Assembly (NCBI RefSeq): GCF_002844275.1
Contig: NZ_NXGX01000001.1
Span: 682,001-746,000, forward strand
DNA length: 64,000 nucleotides
Source: Thalassospira lohafexi
Lineage (GTDB): Bacteria > Pseudomonadota > Alphaproteobacteria > Rhodospirillales > Thalassospiraceae
Direction: 5' to 3'
Shown: positions 1 through 8,241 of the stretch, piece by piece
How the letters are laid out: the number at the start of each line of letters is the position of its first letter
Numbering within the stretch: the first letter of the stretch is position 1
The notes under the pieces: model-generated
What the model was told of the DNA's origin: nothing
What the model saw: the letters and a program-made list of their open reading frames with translations, nothing else
Database searches by the model: none
Position numbers and translations under genes: made by a program

Positions 1-14
1 TTGGAGAAAAAGAC

Positions 15-215
15 ATGACAGAAAAAAACACAGCAAAAACAGCAGGGTCTGGCTGCCCTGTTTGTGACAAGCCGGTTGAGGAACAATACAAGCCGTTCTG
101 CTCGAAACGCTGTGCCGATCTTGACCTTGGGAAATGGTTGAATGAAAGCTACGCAATTCCCGCAGCCGAGCCGCCCGAGTATCTCGAAGACCTTGAAGAT
201 GAAGAAGAATTTTAA
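15..215 (+). CDS. yacG: DNA gyrase inhibitor YacG (zinc-binding)
   Basis: A 66-residue protein with the four-cysteine zinc-ribbon layout of YacG: CPVC at residues 14-17 and C29/C33 in an FCSKRC context, followed by DLGKWL and a very acidic tail ending EDEEEF. In the family the zinc knuckle binds the GyrB C-terminal region and blocks DNA binding by gyrase. The start is preceded by a GGAG motif at the very edge of the window. The upstream neighbour is not visible; in many proteobacteria yacG sits in a coaE or maf/rng context. The length is normal for the family. Confidence 0.93.
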   Translation: MTEKNTAKTAGSGCPVCDKPVEEQYKPFCSKRCADLDLGKWLNESYAIPAAEPPEYLEDLEDEEEF

Positions 216-320
216 CGGGAAAAAAAATGCGATTTGAGTCTGGACAAGCCCCAAAGGAGTTTGTATAACCCGGCTCGTTCCGCAGGGGACACTCTGGAAA
301 CAGAGATGAAAGATTAAGAT

Positions 321-396
321 GCCCAGATAGCTCAGTTGGTAGAGCAGTGGACTGAAAATCCGCGTGTCGGTGGTTCGAACCCGCCTCTGGGCACCA
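321..396 (+). tRNA. tRNA-Phe (anticodon GAA)
   Basis: A complete 76-nt cloverleaf. The 7-bp acceptor stem GCCCAGA pairs with TCTGGGC, the D arm is GCTC/GAGC, the anticodon loop CTGAAAA gives GAA, and the T loop is TTCGAAC. The CCA end is encoded in the DNA (391-396, GCACCA). A strong hairpin with a T run follows at 411-443. A degraded copy of the last bases of this gene and its downstream flank recurs near 2133-2171. Confidence 0.97.
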
Positions 397-410
397 TCTT
401 TCATAAAACA

Positions 411-443
411 AAAAAGACCCGGATTTTATAGCCGGGTCTTTTT
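411..443 (+). terminator. Rho-independent terminator after tRNA-Phe
   Basis: AAAAAGACCCGG (411-422) pairs perfectly with CCGGGTCTTTTT (432-443) around a 9-nt AT-rich loop. The stem has A and T runs on its two sides, so it can end transcription of the tRNA on the plus strand and of the lipoprotein gene that converges on it from the minus strand. Confidence 0.9.
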
Positions 444-478
444 GATTCTAGACGCAAAAAACGCTTCAATGACAACAA

Positions 479-925
479 TTAATGCGTTGGTGCCAGATCA
501 AAGGTGACCCATTCGCCTTTTGTGTCAGCGCCTGTTGCAGAAATTCCACCCTGATCATTAATTTGGAAGTTTCCAGACGCAAAGCTATCGTCGGCGCAAA
601 TGATAACCCACCTGCCATTTGCGGGGTACATGCCGTCATCTCTTGCATATTGACCGTAACAGGTCTGATATCCGTAAAATTCGATCCTACCTTCGATAAC
701 ATTGGACCGAATCCAAGCGTCGTAGCTTTCCTTCGGTCCGATGCGTGACCAAGAAACTTCTACGTGTTTAATTTTATTCGTTGTAAACGGAAAAGTCGGT
801 GGTTCTTCATGGTCGAGCCAGTTTTGATACGTTAGAGCAGACCCTCCTGTACAACCGCTCAGGCCGGTTAATGCAATCTGAGCTACGGCGATCAGAATAA
901 TCCTGTGTAATGTCCTTATCGTCAT
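479..925 (-). CDS. Short lipoprotein, paralogue 1 of a tandem family
   Basis: Function unknown. With the start chosen here the product is 148 residues; an upstream ATG at 955 would add 10. A basic N terminus and hydrophobic stretch lead to the lipobox LSGC, with the lipidated Cys at residue 25. The C-terminal part, including YPANGRW and then a DDSFASGNF pattern, matches the C-terminal domain of the next three genes (G-x-W, a C-x-(D/N)-(D/N/K) turn, A-(S/T/K)-G-x-F, then G-x-G-x-D). The roughly 200-residue N-terminal domain of the longer paralogues is absent, so this is either a natural single-domain member or a truncated copy. It is predicted to be membrane-anchored in the envelope. It converges on tRNA-Phe. 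Confidence 0.7.
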   Translation of the reverse strand: MTIRTLHRIILIAVAQIALTGLSGCTGGSALTYQNWLDHEEPPTFPFTTNKIKHVEVSWSRIGPKESYDAWIRSNVIEGRIEFYGYQTCYGQYARDDGMYPANGRWVIICADDSFASGNFQINDQGGISATGADTKGEWVTFDLAPTH

Positions 926-997
926 ATTCGCGTTATCGGTGCTTTGGAATTTCATACGAAACGGTAAGACAAGTTAATCTCTGCGGTATTGTTCATG

Positions 998-2044
998 TTA
1001 CGTCTTACTTGTGGTGTCAGACAACTGAAGGTCCTTGCGATCAAGGACAAAGTTTTTAAAGCTAAAACGTGTAACTCTGCCGTTCGCATCATATCCTACG
1101 CCATTTATGATCCCTGCCTTAGTCGTAACAAACTGTCCAGTTGCAGAGCTGCCATCGTCGCAAACAACACTCCACTCTCCTTGCACTAAAGGAAAATCGG
1201 TGGGAGATTGATAGGAACCGCTACAAACTATCTTTTCGGTATTGTTAAACGTGAAAACGCCCTCACGTTTGTTTGAGTGAAACTCAACAATAATGTTTTC
1301 TAACGGGACAGTGCTTTTCCAAATTAGCGACATTTTTGCGAATGAACTCGTCTCAAGTGGACGAGAAAACTTAAAGTCTTTTGCAATTGAGGGGCATTGA
1401 TCAGGCGTCCAAGTCTCGAGCCGCCGCGCGAGGTCTCTAGAATCGGAATACAGCTCTAGATCTGTTAGCAGCGTTTGGATATCGAGTTGGGGTTCGCCAC
1501 AATAATCAATATCAACAACTGTATCTACAAAACCTGAGTCTCTCTCATCAATTCGGTTTTCACGTGTACGCATGATGGCGAGGCTATGCTGGCAATTAAT
1601 GCCATTTTTATCCTGGTAATATGCGATGTGACCTGATGCCAAACGCTCAGTAATGTCGATCTTTTCAATTTTATAAGCGGCATTGGATCGCGGGAGACGT
1701 TTCTGGAAACGCTTCAGAAAAGCCTCTTCATCCCGAATATTACTGAAGTCACTTCGACTATAAGTTCGGAACGGAAGATGTTCTATAATTACATCGCCCG
1801 CATTACAGTTCAGCGTCCATTTTTCAACGTTTGGGCGGTCAATGTTGTTTTGGATACGTGGGATTAAGCTTCTACTGCCTGTGGATACGCTGCTTGCTGG
1901 GATGTTTGTTGCATCTTTTACGTTGAAATGTGCTAACTGCGCGTTAGATCTAAACCAGATATAGTTCGGGTCAGCTAACTCTGTTGTTTGGCAACCTGAC
2001 AGTGTAGCTATAGCCAAAAGACTAATTATTGTTTTGTTTAGCAA
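998..2044 (-). CDS. Lipoprotein, paralogue 2 of a tandem family (TTG start)
   Basis: Function unknown, 348 residues. The start is taken as TTG at 2044 because a very strong GGAGGGGGG ribosome site lies just upstream. The first ATG in frame (2095) would put 17 hydrophilic residues ahead of the signal peptide. The signal sequence runs through LLAIATLSGC with the lipid Cys at residue 18, then QTT, as in the next two paralogues. A long N-terminal domain (about residues 30-220) is followed by the shared C-terminal domain ending GEWSVVCDDGSSATGQF. Paired cysteines suggest periplasmic disulfides. It lies in the same orientation as its paralogues. Confidence 0.75.
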   Translation of the reverse strand: MLNKTIISLLAIATLSGCQTTELADPNYIWFRSNAQLAHFNVKDATNIPASSVSTGSRSLIPRIQNNIDRPNVEKWTLNCNAGDVIIEHLPFRTYSRSDFSNIRDEEAFLKRFQKRLPRSNAAYKIEKIDITERLASGHIAYYQDKNGINCQHSLAIMRTRENRIDERDSGFVDTVVDIDYCGEPQLDIQTLLTDLELYSDSRDLARRLETWTPDQCPSIAKDFKFSRPLETSSFAKMSLIWKSTVPLENIIVEFHSNKREGVFTFNNTEKIVCSGSYQSPTDFPLVQGEWSVVCDDGSSATGQFVTTKAGIINGVGYDANGRVTRFSFKNFVLDRKDLQLSDTTSKT

Positions 2045-2132
2045 ATTCCCCCCTCCTTGTGATTGCTTTGTCTTCTGTGCAAGTACTCTCAGCATTCGGT
2101 CCTGATTAAAACCATAAGTTCGGATCTTAGAT

Positions 2133-2171
2133 CTCTATGCACCATCTTTCATGGACGGGGCTTTTTGATTC
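2133..2171. repeat. Decayed copy of the tRNA-Phe 3' end and terminator flank
   Basis: Positions 2133-2152 match 385-404 (end of the tRNA-Phe acceptor stem, CCA and 8 nt of flank) at 18 of 20 bases, including a 14-base exact match GCACCATCTTTCAT. After a short gap, 2156-2171 match 433-448 (right arm of the terminator and its T run) at 15 of 16. The left arm and loop of the hairpin are missing. The two copies bracket lipoprotein genes 1 and 2. Either a tandem duplication of lipoprotein gene plus flank, or an old tRNA attachment-site scar, would explain it. Confidence 0.7.
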
Positions 2172-2181
2172 CGGGTCGATG

Positions 2182-3189
2182 TCATGCTTTGTTGTCTGGA
2201 ATCCAAAGTGTGAATTCAACACCCTCATCATCCTGATCGGTTCCTTCGCCAATCAGGTTGCGGTTGTCATCAAGCGTGAATGTACCCGACGCAAATGCCC
2301 CTTTGGTACAATCTGTAAACCATGTGCCTTCTGTCGGGGCGTCGTTTTTGGTTACGCTCAGTTGTGCTTTGCATTGCGAACTGTTTGGGCCGATAAACTC
2401 AAGTGTTCCGCCATAATCTTTGAGCGACACCTTGGTATCGAGATACCCATCGGTCAGCTTGCTTCCCCAGGTCATTGCGATGGTGCGATCATAGGTGCCC
2501 ATTCTGGCGCTGGACCAGTTACCGCCTTGTGCACCCGAAGTCTTGGTTCTCGTCATCGCGCATGCTGGAGTAGGTAGCGCCATTACCCGTGCTGCATAGG
2601 CGTCACGGTCATCGACCAGACTGATGTTATGGGTCAATTTTGCGATGTCGAAATCAGCGTCCCCGCAGTAGACAACAGTGACGATTGAATCGATGCCGCC
2701 GCGATCATTATCGTAAATTTTGCGGCCATTTGTCGCACGGAAGCCGAATTTGGCGACTTTACATTGCGAACTTTCGCCAATTTTGGCGTCAGCATAATAA
2801 CCCACTGCTTTTCCATTCACGTTTGACGTGATCGGATAGGTTTTCAAGACTGTCACATTTGACGTTTCGAATGTGTCTCGGAATTGCGCTTCGTCTGCAA
2901 GTTCCTGTTCGCTTTGTGGGGTGAACCAGACATCAAATGTATATGCATTTGTGATCAGACCCTGCCCGCAGACCAGTTCCCATCTTTCGTTCTGGACCTG
3001 ACCATTGTTACGATCACTCTGTTCGAGCTTGGTCACCGGAATGTTCGAGGCCGTCGGCACGTTAAACCGTGACTTGCCAATCGGTACTTCTTTCCATTCG
3101 GAAAATGCATGATCTCTGGTGGTCTGGCACCCGGCCAGCAACAGTGTTGTCCCCAAAACGGCGAACCCGATAAGTTTCTTGGTGTTCAT
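2182..3189 (-). CDS. Lipoprotein, paralogue 3 of a tandem family
   Basis: Function unknown, 335 residues. The signal peptide ends in LLAGC with the lipid Cys at residue 21, followed by QTTRD. The next block (FSEWKEVPIG, SRFNV, then RNNGQV and ERWELVCG) is nearly the same as in paralogue 4, showing recent common descent. The C-terminal domain carries TEGTWFTDC, FASGTF and GEGTDQDDEG. Several conserved cysteines suggest an oxidised, exported fold. No enzyme motif is seen. The gene ends a few bases past the decayed tRNA-Phe repeat. Confidence 0.77.
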   Translation of the reverse strand: MNTKKLIGFAVLGTTLLLAGCQTTRDHAFSEWKEVPIGKSRFNVPTASNIPVTKLEQSDRNNGQVQNERWELVCGQGLITNAYTFDVWFTPQSEQELADEAQFRDTFETSNVTVLKTYPITSNVNGKAVGYYADAKIGESSQCKVAKFGFRATNGRKIYDNDRGGIDSIVTVVYCGDADFDIAKLTHNISLVDDRDAYAARVMALPTPACAMTRTKTSGAQGGNWSSARMGTYDRTIAMTWGSKLTDGYLDTKVSLKDYGGTLEFIGPNSSQCKAQLSVTKNDAPTEGTWFTDCTKGAFASGTFTLDDNRNLIGEGTDQDDEGVEFTLWIPDNKA

Positions 3190-3441
3190 TGTTACCCTCT
3201 AGATTGTATGTCCCACGATGAGGATAGCCACTATTGGCAGGTTTGAGACCTGTTCGAAAGTGGTGGAAATGCGGTTTTCCAATATGTTTTTTAGGTATCT
3301 GGTCGCTCTTAAGTAAGCGTCAGTCTCATCATCCAGAAGTGGAGACTTGCAGCAAATGCCAAGTGTGGGGCCCACGCGAAGCAAAATTCTGCAAACCTCA
3401 ATTCTCGGATGTTTGCAGCATTTTTTGGGGGGCTGTTGAGG

Positions 3442-4410
3442 TTAAAGTTCGATTTGAAGCAGTATATTTGAGCCTTTTTGGTCGGTGCCTTTACCATAAA
3501 GTAGCTTGTCATTTTCGGGATAGAAAAATCCCTTGGCACTTTGACCATTGTTACATTTCATAGACCAATCTGCATTCAGTGGTTTTTGTGGGTCTGAGGC
3601 TTTGAAGTGACCTTCACATGTTAATCCTTCATCAAATGATACATTGAACACACCATTGGTTGGCCCATGAGAAATTTCTATTGGACCCGACCCCTTGTAA
3701 GTACCGTCCCACACAACAGTGGCATTTGCTTTTTTTTGAGTGTCGAGTGTTTCGGTTAAATTTGGCTCGCTGTAAGCAGACGTGCAATCTTGTAACTGAC
3801 CAGCGTTGACAGCGCCGTTTTTAGTCATATCAACGGTTTCGACAAACGTGCCCATATCAATACGCTCATCACCGCAATAGTGAAGTTCTATATATGTATC
3901 AACCTGTCCACGGTCATTGTCATACATGCGGGCATTTTTGCCGCGAATACCAAAAATTGCTGCCTGACAAATGTCTCCGTTGGATTTTTTAACATCTGCA
4001 TAGTAACCAATACGGCGTCCTGTAGGGATCGTTACAGAAGTTGTGTTTTGAAGACTCACATTGGATCCAGCCCCCGCTATTACTTGGGCAGCAAAAATTT
4101 CCTCTGATTTAAGGTCACTAATTGTCGATGGGTTGAACCATGCACTCGAAACATGTTGAATTTGAACTTCACCTTTTCCGCAGGCAAGTACCCATTTCTC
4201 GTCAAGAACCTGACCATTGTTGCGGGATCGCTGTTGAACTGCACTTACCGGGACTGACAACGCCTGCATGATATTAAAACGTGCACTTGCAATAGGCGTT
4301 TCTTTCCATTCCGAAAAATGGTTTGAGCGTGTGGTCTGGCAGCCGCTCAATGCCATGCATCCAAGGATGGTTGTGAGGAGTACTGGATTCCAAAACTGAT
4401 TTAATTTCAT
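3442..4410 (-). CDS. Lipoprotein, paralogue 4 of a tandem family
   Basis: Function unknown, 322 residues from ATG at 4410, chosen because it begins directly ahead of a signal peptide with lipobox ALSGC (Cys 24); the longer frame reaching 4548 would bury it. QTTRSNHFSEWKETPI and SARFNI match paralogue 3, and the C-terminal NADWSMKC, SAKGFF and GKGTDQKG match all members. A GGAAG ribosome site lies about 12 nt upstream. It is the first gene of the array in the direction of transcription, so a shared promoter would lie in 4411-4600. Confidence 0.75.
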   Translation of the reverse strand: MKLNQFWNPVLLTTILGCMALSGCQTTRSNHFSEWKETPIASARFNIMQALSVPVSAVQQRSRNNGQVLDEKWVLACGKGEVQIQHVSSAWFNPSTISDLKSEEIFAAQVIAGAGSNVSLQNTTSVTIPTGRRIGYYADVKKSNGDICQAAIFGIRGKNARMYDNDRGQVDTYIELHYCGDERIDMGTFVETVDMTKNGAVNAGQLQDCTSAYSEPNLTETLDTQKKANATVVWDGTYKGSGPIEISHGPTNGVFNVSFDEGLTCEGHFKASDPQKPLNADWSMKCNNGQSAKGFFYPENDKLLYGKGTDQKGSNILLQIEL

Positions 4411-5059
4411 TGAAGCAAATTTCTTCCATAATTTATTATGTTGGCAGAAGTAACGCGTGGCGCATTCCAATCGGGACCACGAGTTCATTCCTCGGAAACA
4501 GGTACGAAACCCGAAATCTATTTCGGTGACATTGTCCAATATTATCAATGGTTAATTTGCGATGGATACTATCTATAAGAACGGGTTGACTGCTCTGTCC
4601 TATCCTATTGATTAGGGTTGGGGGTTGATAGACGATTTAATGTTTGAGTTTGTTCGAGGGCGATGAAAAAGTAACTATTTAACATGCTTTCACTTGATGA
4701 TTCTTGCAGAGCCTCTTGGGTCCACATGCCGGTAAAGAATCGGTAAGAGATCGGATGCGCTGGATTAAGTAGGCACGCACTCTATCTTCTCAAAGTTTAT
4801 GAATTTGTTGCTGTTGTGATCAAATGAACAGAAATATTCTGGTCTGGTTTCAAATGAAAGGTGCAGTTTGTGTAAGCTGTGAGATATGCGTTTAGTGCTT
4901 GATTTGATGGGGGTTTAGGGCTTTTGTTGCGGAAATTTGACAATCCGCTACCATCATTCCGGCATGTGATTTCAACCCGCTGAAACATAAAAACGTTTAT
5001 GACGTTAGGATTGGTGAAATCCGCTTTGCCACAAGAACAATACGCCTAGGGGACCCAAA
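4411..5059. other. Long AT-rich intergenic region between divergent genes
   Basis: About 650 bp separate the divergent lipoprotein array and the CYTH-CHAD gene. Base composition is clearly more AT-rich than the neighbours. The only frame of note (4797-4988, minus) has no ribosome site, no recognisable domain and odd composition, so I do not call it. Promoters for both sides must lie here, and an AGGGGA ribosome site precedes the plus-strand gene. I see no RNA gene or repeat. Confidence 0.5.
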
Positions 5060-6607
5060 ATGGCCGAGAAGCAGATCGAAATCGAACTGAAACTTCGGAT
5101 CGATCCAAAGCACGTTTCGCGTTTGCGTCAGGCACCCGTCTTACGCGAGGTCAAAGAAGGCCGTCGCATTCAGACGACCCATCTGGTTTCCATCTATTAT
5201 GATACGCCCAAGCTGTCGCTGGCGCGCAAGGGGCTTGCCATTCGGGTGCGCAAGATCGGAACCCAAGGGTGGGAGCAAACCGTTAAGGCCACCAATGGCC
5301 TGCGCGAAGCCTTGCCCGCACGTCATGAATGGACAGTACCGCTTGAAGACGGCGCACTTGACCTTGAGAAATTTACCGACAAGGACGTCAAAAAGCTTCT
5401 GAGCAAGTTTGGCAAGAAGAAAACCATCGACCGGATTTTTGAAAGCGATCTTAAACGCAGTGCCGTTGATCTGACTTACCGTGATGCGGTGATGGAAATG
5501 GCCATAGATCAGGGTGTTGTGCGCGCCGGTGAGGCCGAAGTGCCACTTTCCGAAGTCGAGTTTGAATTAAAAGATGGCCATCCCGCCGCTTTGTTTGACT
5601 TGGCACTAGAGCTGCAACGCACTGTTCCCTTGCTGTTGAGCATGCGGTCCAAAGCATCGCGCGGTCGGGATTTGTACCTTGGCACGGAGACACGCTTTTA
5701 TAAGCCAGACGCGGTTGCCCTGACGGCTGATATGTCGGCCGAAACAGCCTTTCGAGCCGTCCTTGCGCAGGGGCTTCGGATGATCCTTGGCAATGAAATT
5801 TGTGTGCGTCAGGACCTTCATGTCGAAGGCTGCCATCAGATGCGGGTTGGCATGCGCAGGCTGCGGGTGGCGTTTAATCTGTTTAAAAAGAACCTGCCAC
5901 ATGGCGAGGCGGTTTTGCTGAGGCGGTTGTTAAAGACGTGTAGCAAGGGACTTGATGCCTTGCGTGATTGGGATGTGTTTCTTGGCGAAACCTTGCCCCT
6001 GATCGAAGAACGGTTTTCGCAAAATGCAGGCGTTGCCGAGTTGCGCAAAGCCGCCGAAATTGAACGTCAAAAGGCGTTGGTCGCAGCACATGATATGCTC
6101 GATAGCCCTGAATACGGGCAGCTTCTTTTGATCCTTGGCGCATGGGCCAGCTATTCGCGCTGGGCATCCGGGGCCAGTGCATCACAGATGAAAGCCATGG
6201 CTGCCCCGATTGGCAAGATGGCCGAGCCATTGCTCGAACGGGTTTATAAACGTGTTACCCGTCGCGGCGACAACATCACTGTGTTGACCACACCACAGCT
6301 TCATGCGCTGCGTCTTGATGTTAAACAGATGCGCTATGGCACCGATTTCTTTGGCGGTGTCTATGGCAGCAAGAAGGTCAAAAAGTTCCGCAACGGCCTT
6401 GTCGCCATGCAGGATATTCTTGGTGAGTTGCAGGATGCGGCCGTGGCTGAAAAACGGCTGATGTCACTGGCGCCAAAACTGTCAAAAGAAGGACTGGTGG
6501 CCATCGGGCTGGTATCTGGGTGGTATGCCGCACGTGTTGACCATGAACTGGACGGTCTTGGCATGGCCTGGAAAGAGTTCGCAGAACGCAAGTTGTTCTG
6601 GAGTTGA
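5060..6607 (+). CDS. CYTH and CHAD domain protein (inorganic triphosphatase-like)
   Basis: 515 residues. The N-terminal CYTH domain opens with the signature EIELKLR at residues 6-12 and runs to about 200, with the alternating charged residues that line a triphosphate tunnel. The C-terminal CHAD domain (about 230-510) is helical and rich in conserved His, Arg and Lys, for example HQMRVGMRRLRVAF and HALRLDVKQMRYGTDFF. Family members hydrolyse inorganic triphosphate (YgiF-like), and CHAD domains bind polyphosphate, so a role at phosphate polymers is likely. A good AGGGGA ribosome site supports the start. It converges with the photolyase gene. Confidence 0.88.
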   Translation: MAEKQIEIELKLRIDPKHVSRLRQAPVLREVKEGRRIQTTHLVSIYYDTPKLSLARKGLAIRVRKIGTQGWEQTVKATNGLREALPARHEWTVPLEDGALDLEKFTDKDVKKLLSKFGKKKTIDRIFESDLKRSAVDLTYRDAVMEMAIDQGVVRAGEAEVPLSEVEFELKDGHPAALFDLALELQRTVPLLLSMRSKASRGRDLYLGTETRFYKPDAVALTADMSAETAFRAVLAQGLRMILGNEICVRQDLHVEGCHQMRVGMRRLRVAFNLFKKNLPHGEAVLLRRLLKTCSKGLDALRDWDVFLGETLPLIEERFSQNAGVAELRKAAEIERQKALVAAHDMLDSPEYGQLLLILGAWASYSRWASGASASQMKAMAAPIGKMAEPLLERVYKRVTRRGDNITVLTTPQLHALRLDVKQMRYGTDFFGGVYGSKKVKKFRNGLVAMQDILGELQDAAVAEKRLMSLAPKLSKEGLVAIGLVSGWYAARVDHELDGLGMAWKEFAERKLFWS

Positions 6608-6641
6608 CGGAGAAGGTATTGCGGGATGGAGGCTGCGGGGG

Positions 6642-8132
6642 TTACGCCGCAGCCTTTTTCATGTCCTGATAGGCCGTCAAAGCCCGCTCACGGCCTTCTT
6701 TCAAACCGATCAGGGGTTCCGGGTAGGACTTGCCCAGCGTGACGTCAGCAGCCTTGAGGATCAAGGGCGATGCTTCCCACGGTTTGTGGATGAACTGATC
6801 AGGCATGTCGTGCAGTTCCGGAACCCATTGGCGAACATATTCGCCTTTGGGGTCAAATTTTTCACCCTGAAGTACGGGGTTGAAAATGCGGAAATAGGGG
6901 GCGGCATCCGCGCCGCATCCGCCGATCCATTGCCATGAAAATGCATTGTTGGCCGGGCAGGCATCGACAAGTGTATCGTCAAACCATGCCAGCCCGTCGC
7001 GCCAATGGATCAACAGATGTTTGACCAGAATGGACCCGACAATCATCCGCACCCGGTTGTGCATGTATCCGGTATGCCAAAGTTCACGCATGCCGGCATC
7101 GACGATGGGAAAGCCGGTTTGACCGCGCTGCCAGGCTGCCAGATCGTCGGGGGCATCTGACCATGCAAAGCTGCTGAACTTGTCTTGCAACGGCTGGGTT
7201 CGAAGGTCTTTGGCGTGAAACAGGATATGATGGGCAAATTCCCGCCATCCCAGTTCGGATATAAACTTGGATGCGGTTTTGCCTTTGCCGGGATTGGCTT
7301 CGGCAAAATGGTTTGCAGTGTGCCAGACCTGAAACGGGCTGATTTCGCCAAAGCGTAAGTGGGGGGAGAGCTCCGACGTCACCCGGTGATCCGGGCGGTC
7401 GCGCAGATCGGCGTAGTCTTGTAAACGATCATCAATGAAATCAAACAACTGATCCATCGCGCCCTTTTCGCCGGGGGTAAAGCGTTCAGATAATCCCGCG
7501 GCCCAATCAAACGGCTTGGGCGACAGATCCAGTTTTCGAAGGTCAACCTGACCTTTGATGTCTTGATCGCAAAGCGTGATGGTTTCAGGTGCCTTGAAAG
7601 GCGCACGTGGTGGCGGGGCTTTCTGGCAGGCGCGCCAGAACGGGCTAAAGACCTTGAAATCAGTACCGCCACCGGTTTTGACTTCCCACGGTTCAAACAG
7701 AAGCTGCGCCTTGAAACTTTCGCACGTAAGGCCGCGGTCCATCATGGCGGCCTTGATTTCGGTGTCGCGCGTGATCGACGGCTTGTCATACAGCCGGTTC
7801 CAGAACAATGCCCCAACCGGCTGGCTTTCAATGATGGTATCAAGGATATCAGAAGACTTGCCAACGAATAGCCGCAAGGCGGGATTATCAGGCATGTTAG
7901 CGCTAACATCGGCCATATCCGCAATGGTCCGGTCAAGTACCAACAGGCTTTTTTCAAGCCACCACCGGGTTGCCCCGCCAAGCTGATCTGAAATCACCGG
8001 ATCAAGAATGAATACCGGTAAAACAACCCCGTCATTTTCGCGCGCCCACTGGGTTGCTGCGCGTAAGGCCGGATTGTCGGCCAAACGCAAATCATTGCGA
8101 AACCACATGATGGCGATTGGACGGTCAGTCAT
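6642..8132 (-). CDS. phrB: Deoxyribodipyrimidine photolyase, class I
   Basis: 496 residues. The N-terminal alpha/beta antenna domain begins with MWFRNDLRLADNPAL. The C-terminal FAD domain contains SELSPHLRFGEIS, the WRQ-equivalent LGWREFAHH, HNRVRMIVGS and a W-rich stretch with SWQWIGGCGADAAPYFRIFNP. The enzyme uses blue light and reduced FAD to split cyclobutane pyrimidine dimers. The start is supported by an AAGGAT ribosome site. It stands alone on the minus strand downstream of the MocR gene. The conserved FAD and lesion-site blocks fit a true photolyase; a cryptochrome function cannot be excluded by eye. Confidence 0.93.
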   Translation of the reverse strand: MTDRPIAIMWFRNDLRLADNPALRAATQWARENDGVVLPVFILDPVISDQLGGATRWWLEKSLLVLDRTIADMADVSANMPDNPALRLFVGKSSDILDTIIESQPVGALFWNRLYDKPSITRDTEIKAAMMDRGLTCESFKAQLLFEPWEVKTGGGTDFKVFSPFWRACQKAPPPRAPFKAPETITLCDQDIKGQVDLRKLDLSPKPFDWAAGLSERFTPGEKGAMDQLFDFIDDRLQDYADLRDRPDHRVTSELSPHLRFGEISPFQVWHTANHFAEANPGKGKTASKFISELGWREFAHHILFHAKDLRTQPLQDKFSSFAWSDAPDDLAAWQRGQTGFPIVDAGMRELWHTGYMHNRVRMIVGSILVKHLLIHWRDGLAWFDDTLVDACPANNAFSWQWIGGCGADAAPYFRIFNPVLQGEKFDPKGEYVRQWVPELHDMPDQFIHKPWEASPLILKAADVTLGKSYPEPLIGLKEGRERALTAYQDMKKAAA

Positions 8133-8241
8133 TGGTATCCTTAAAGATCGTCTTGGAATTTCGACAGAAAGGTGAGAGAGCGTCTCGACTGTGACAGCGT
8201 ATAGAGGGGGTGCCGAGCCGCTCTCTCTGGCTTGGGGTACA

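Noticed and set aside
4797-4988. 63-codon frame on the minus strand in the 650-bp gap
   Set aside because: No ribosome site, no signal sequence, no family pattern; AT-rich intergenic DNA gives such frames by chance.
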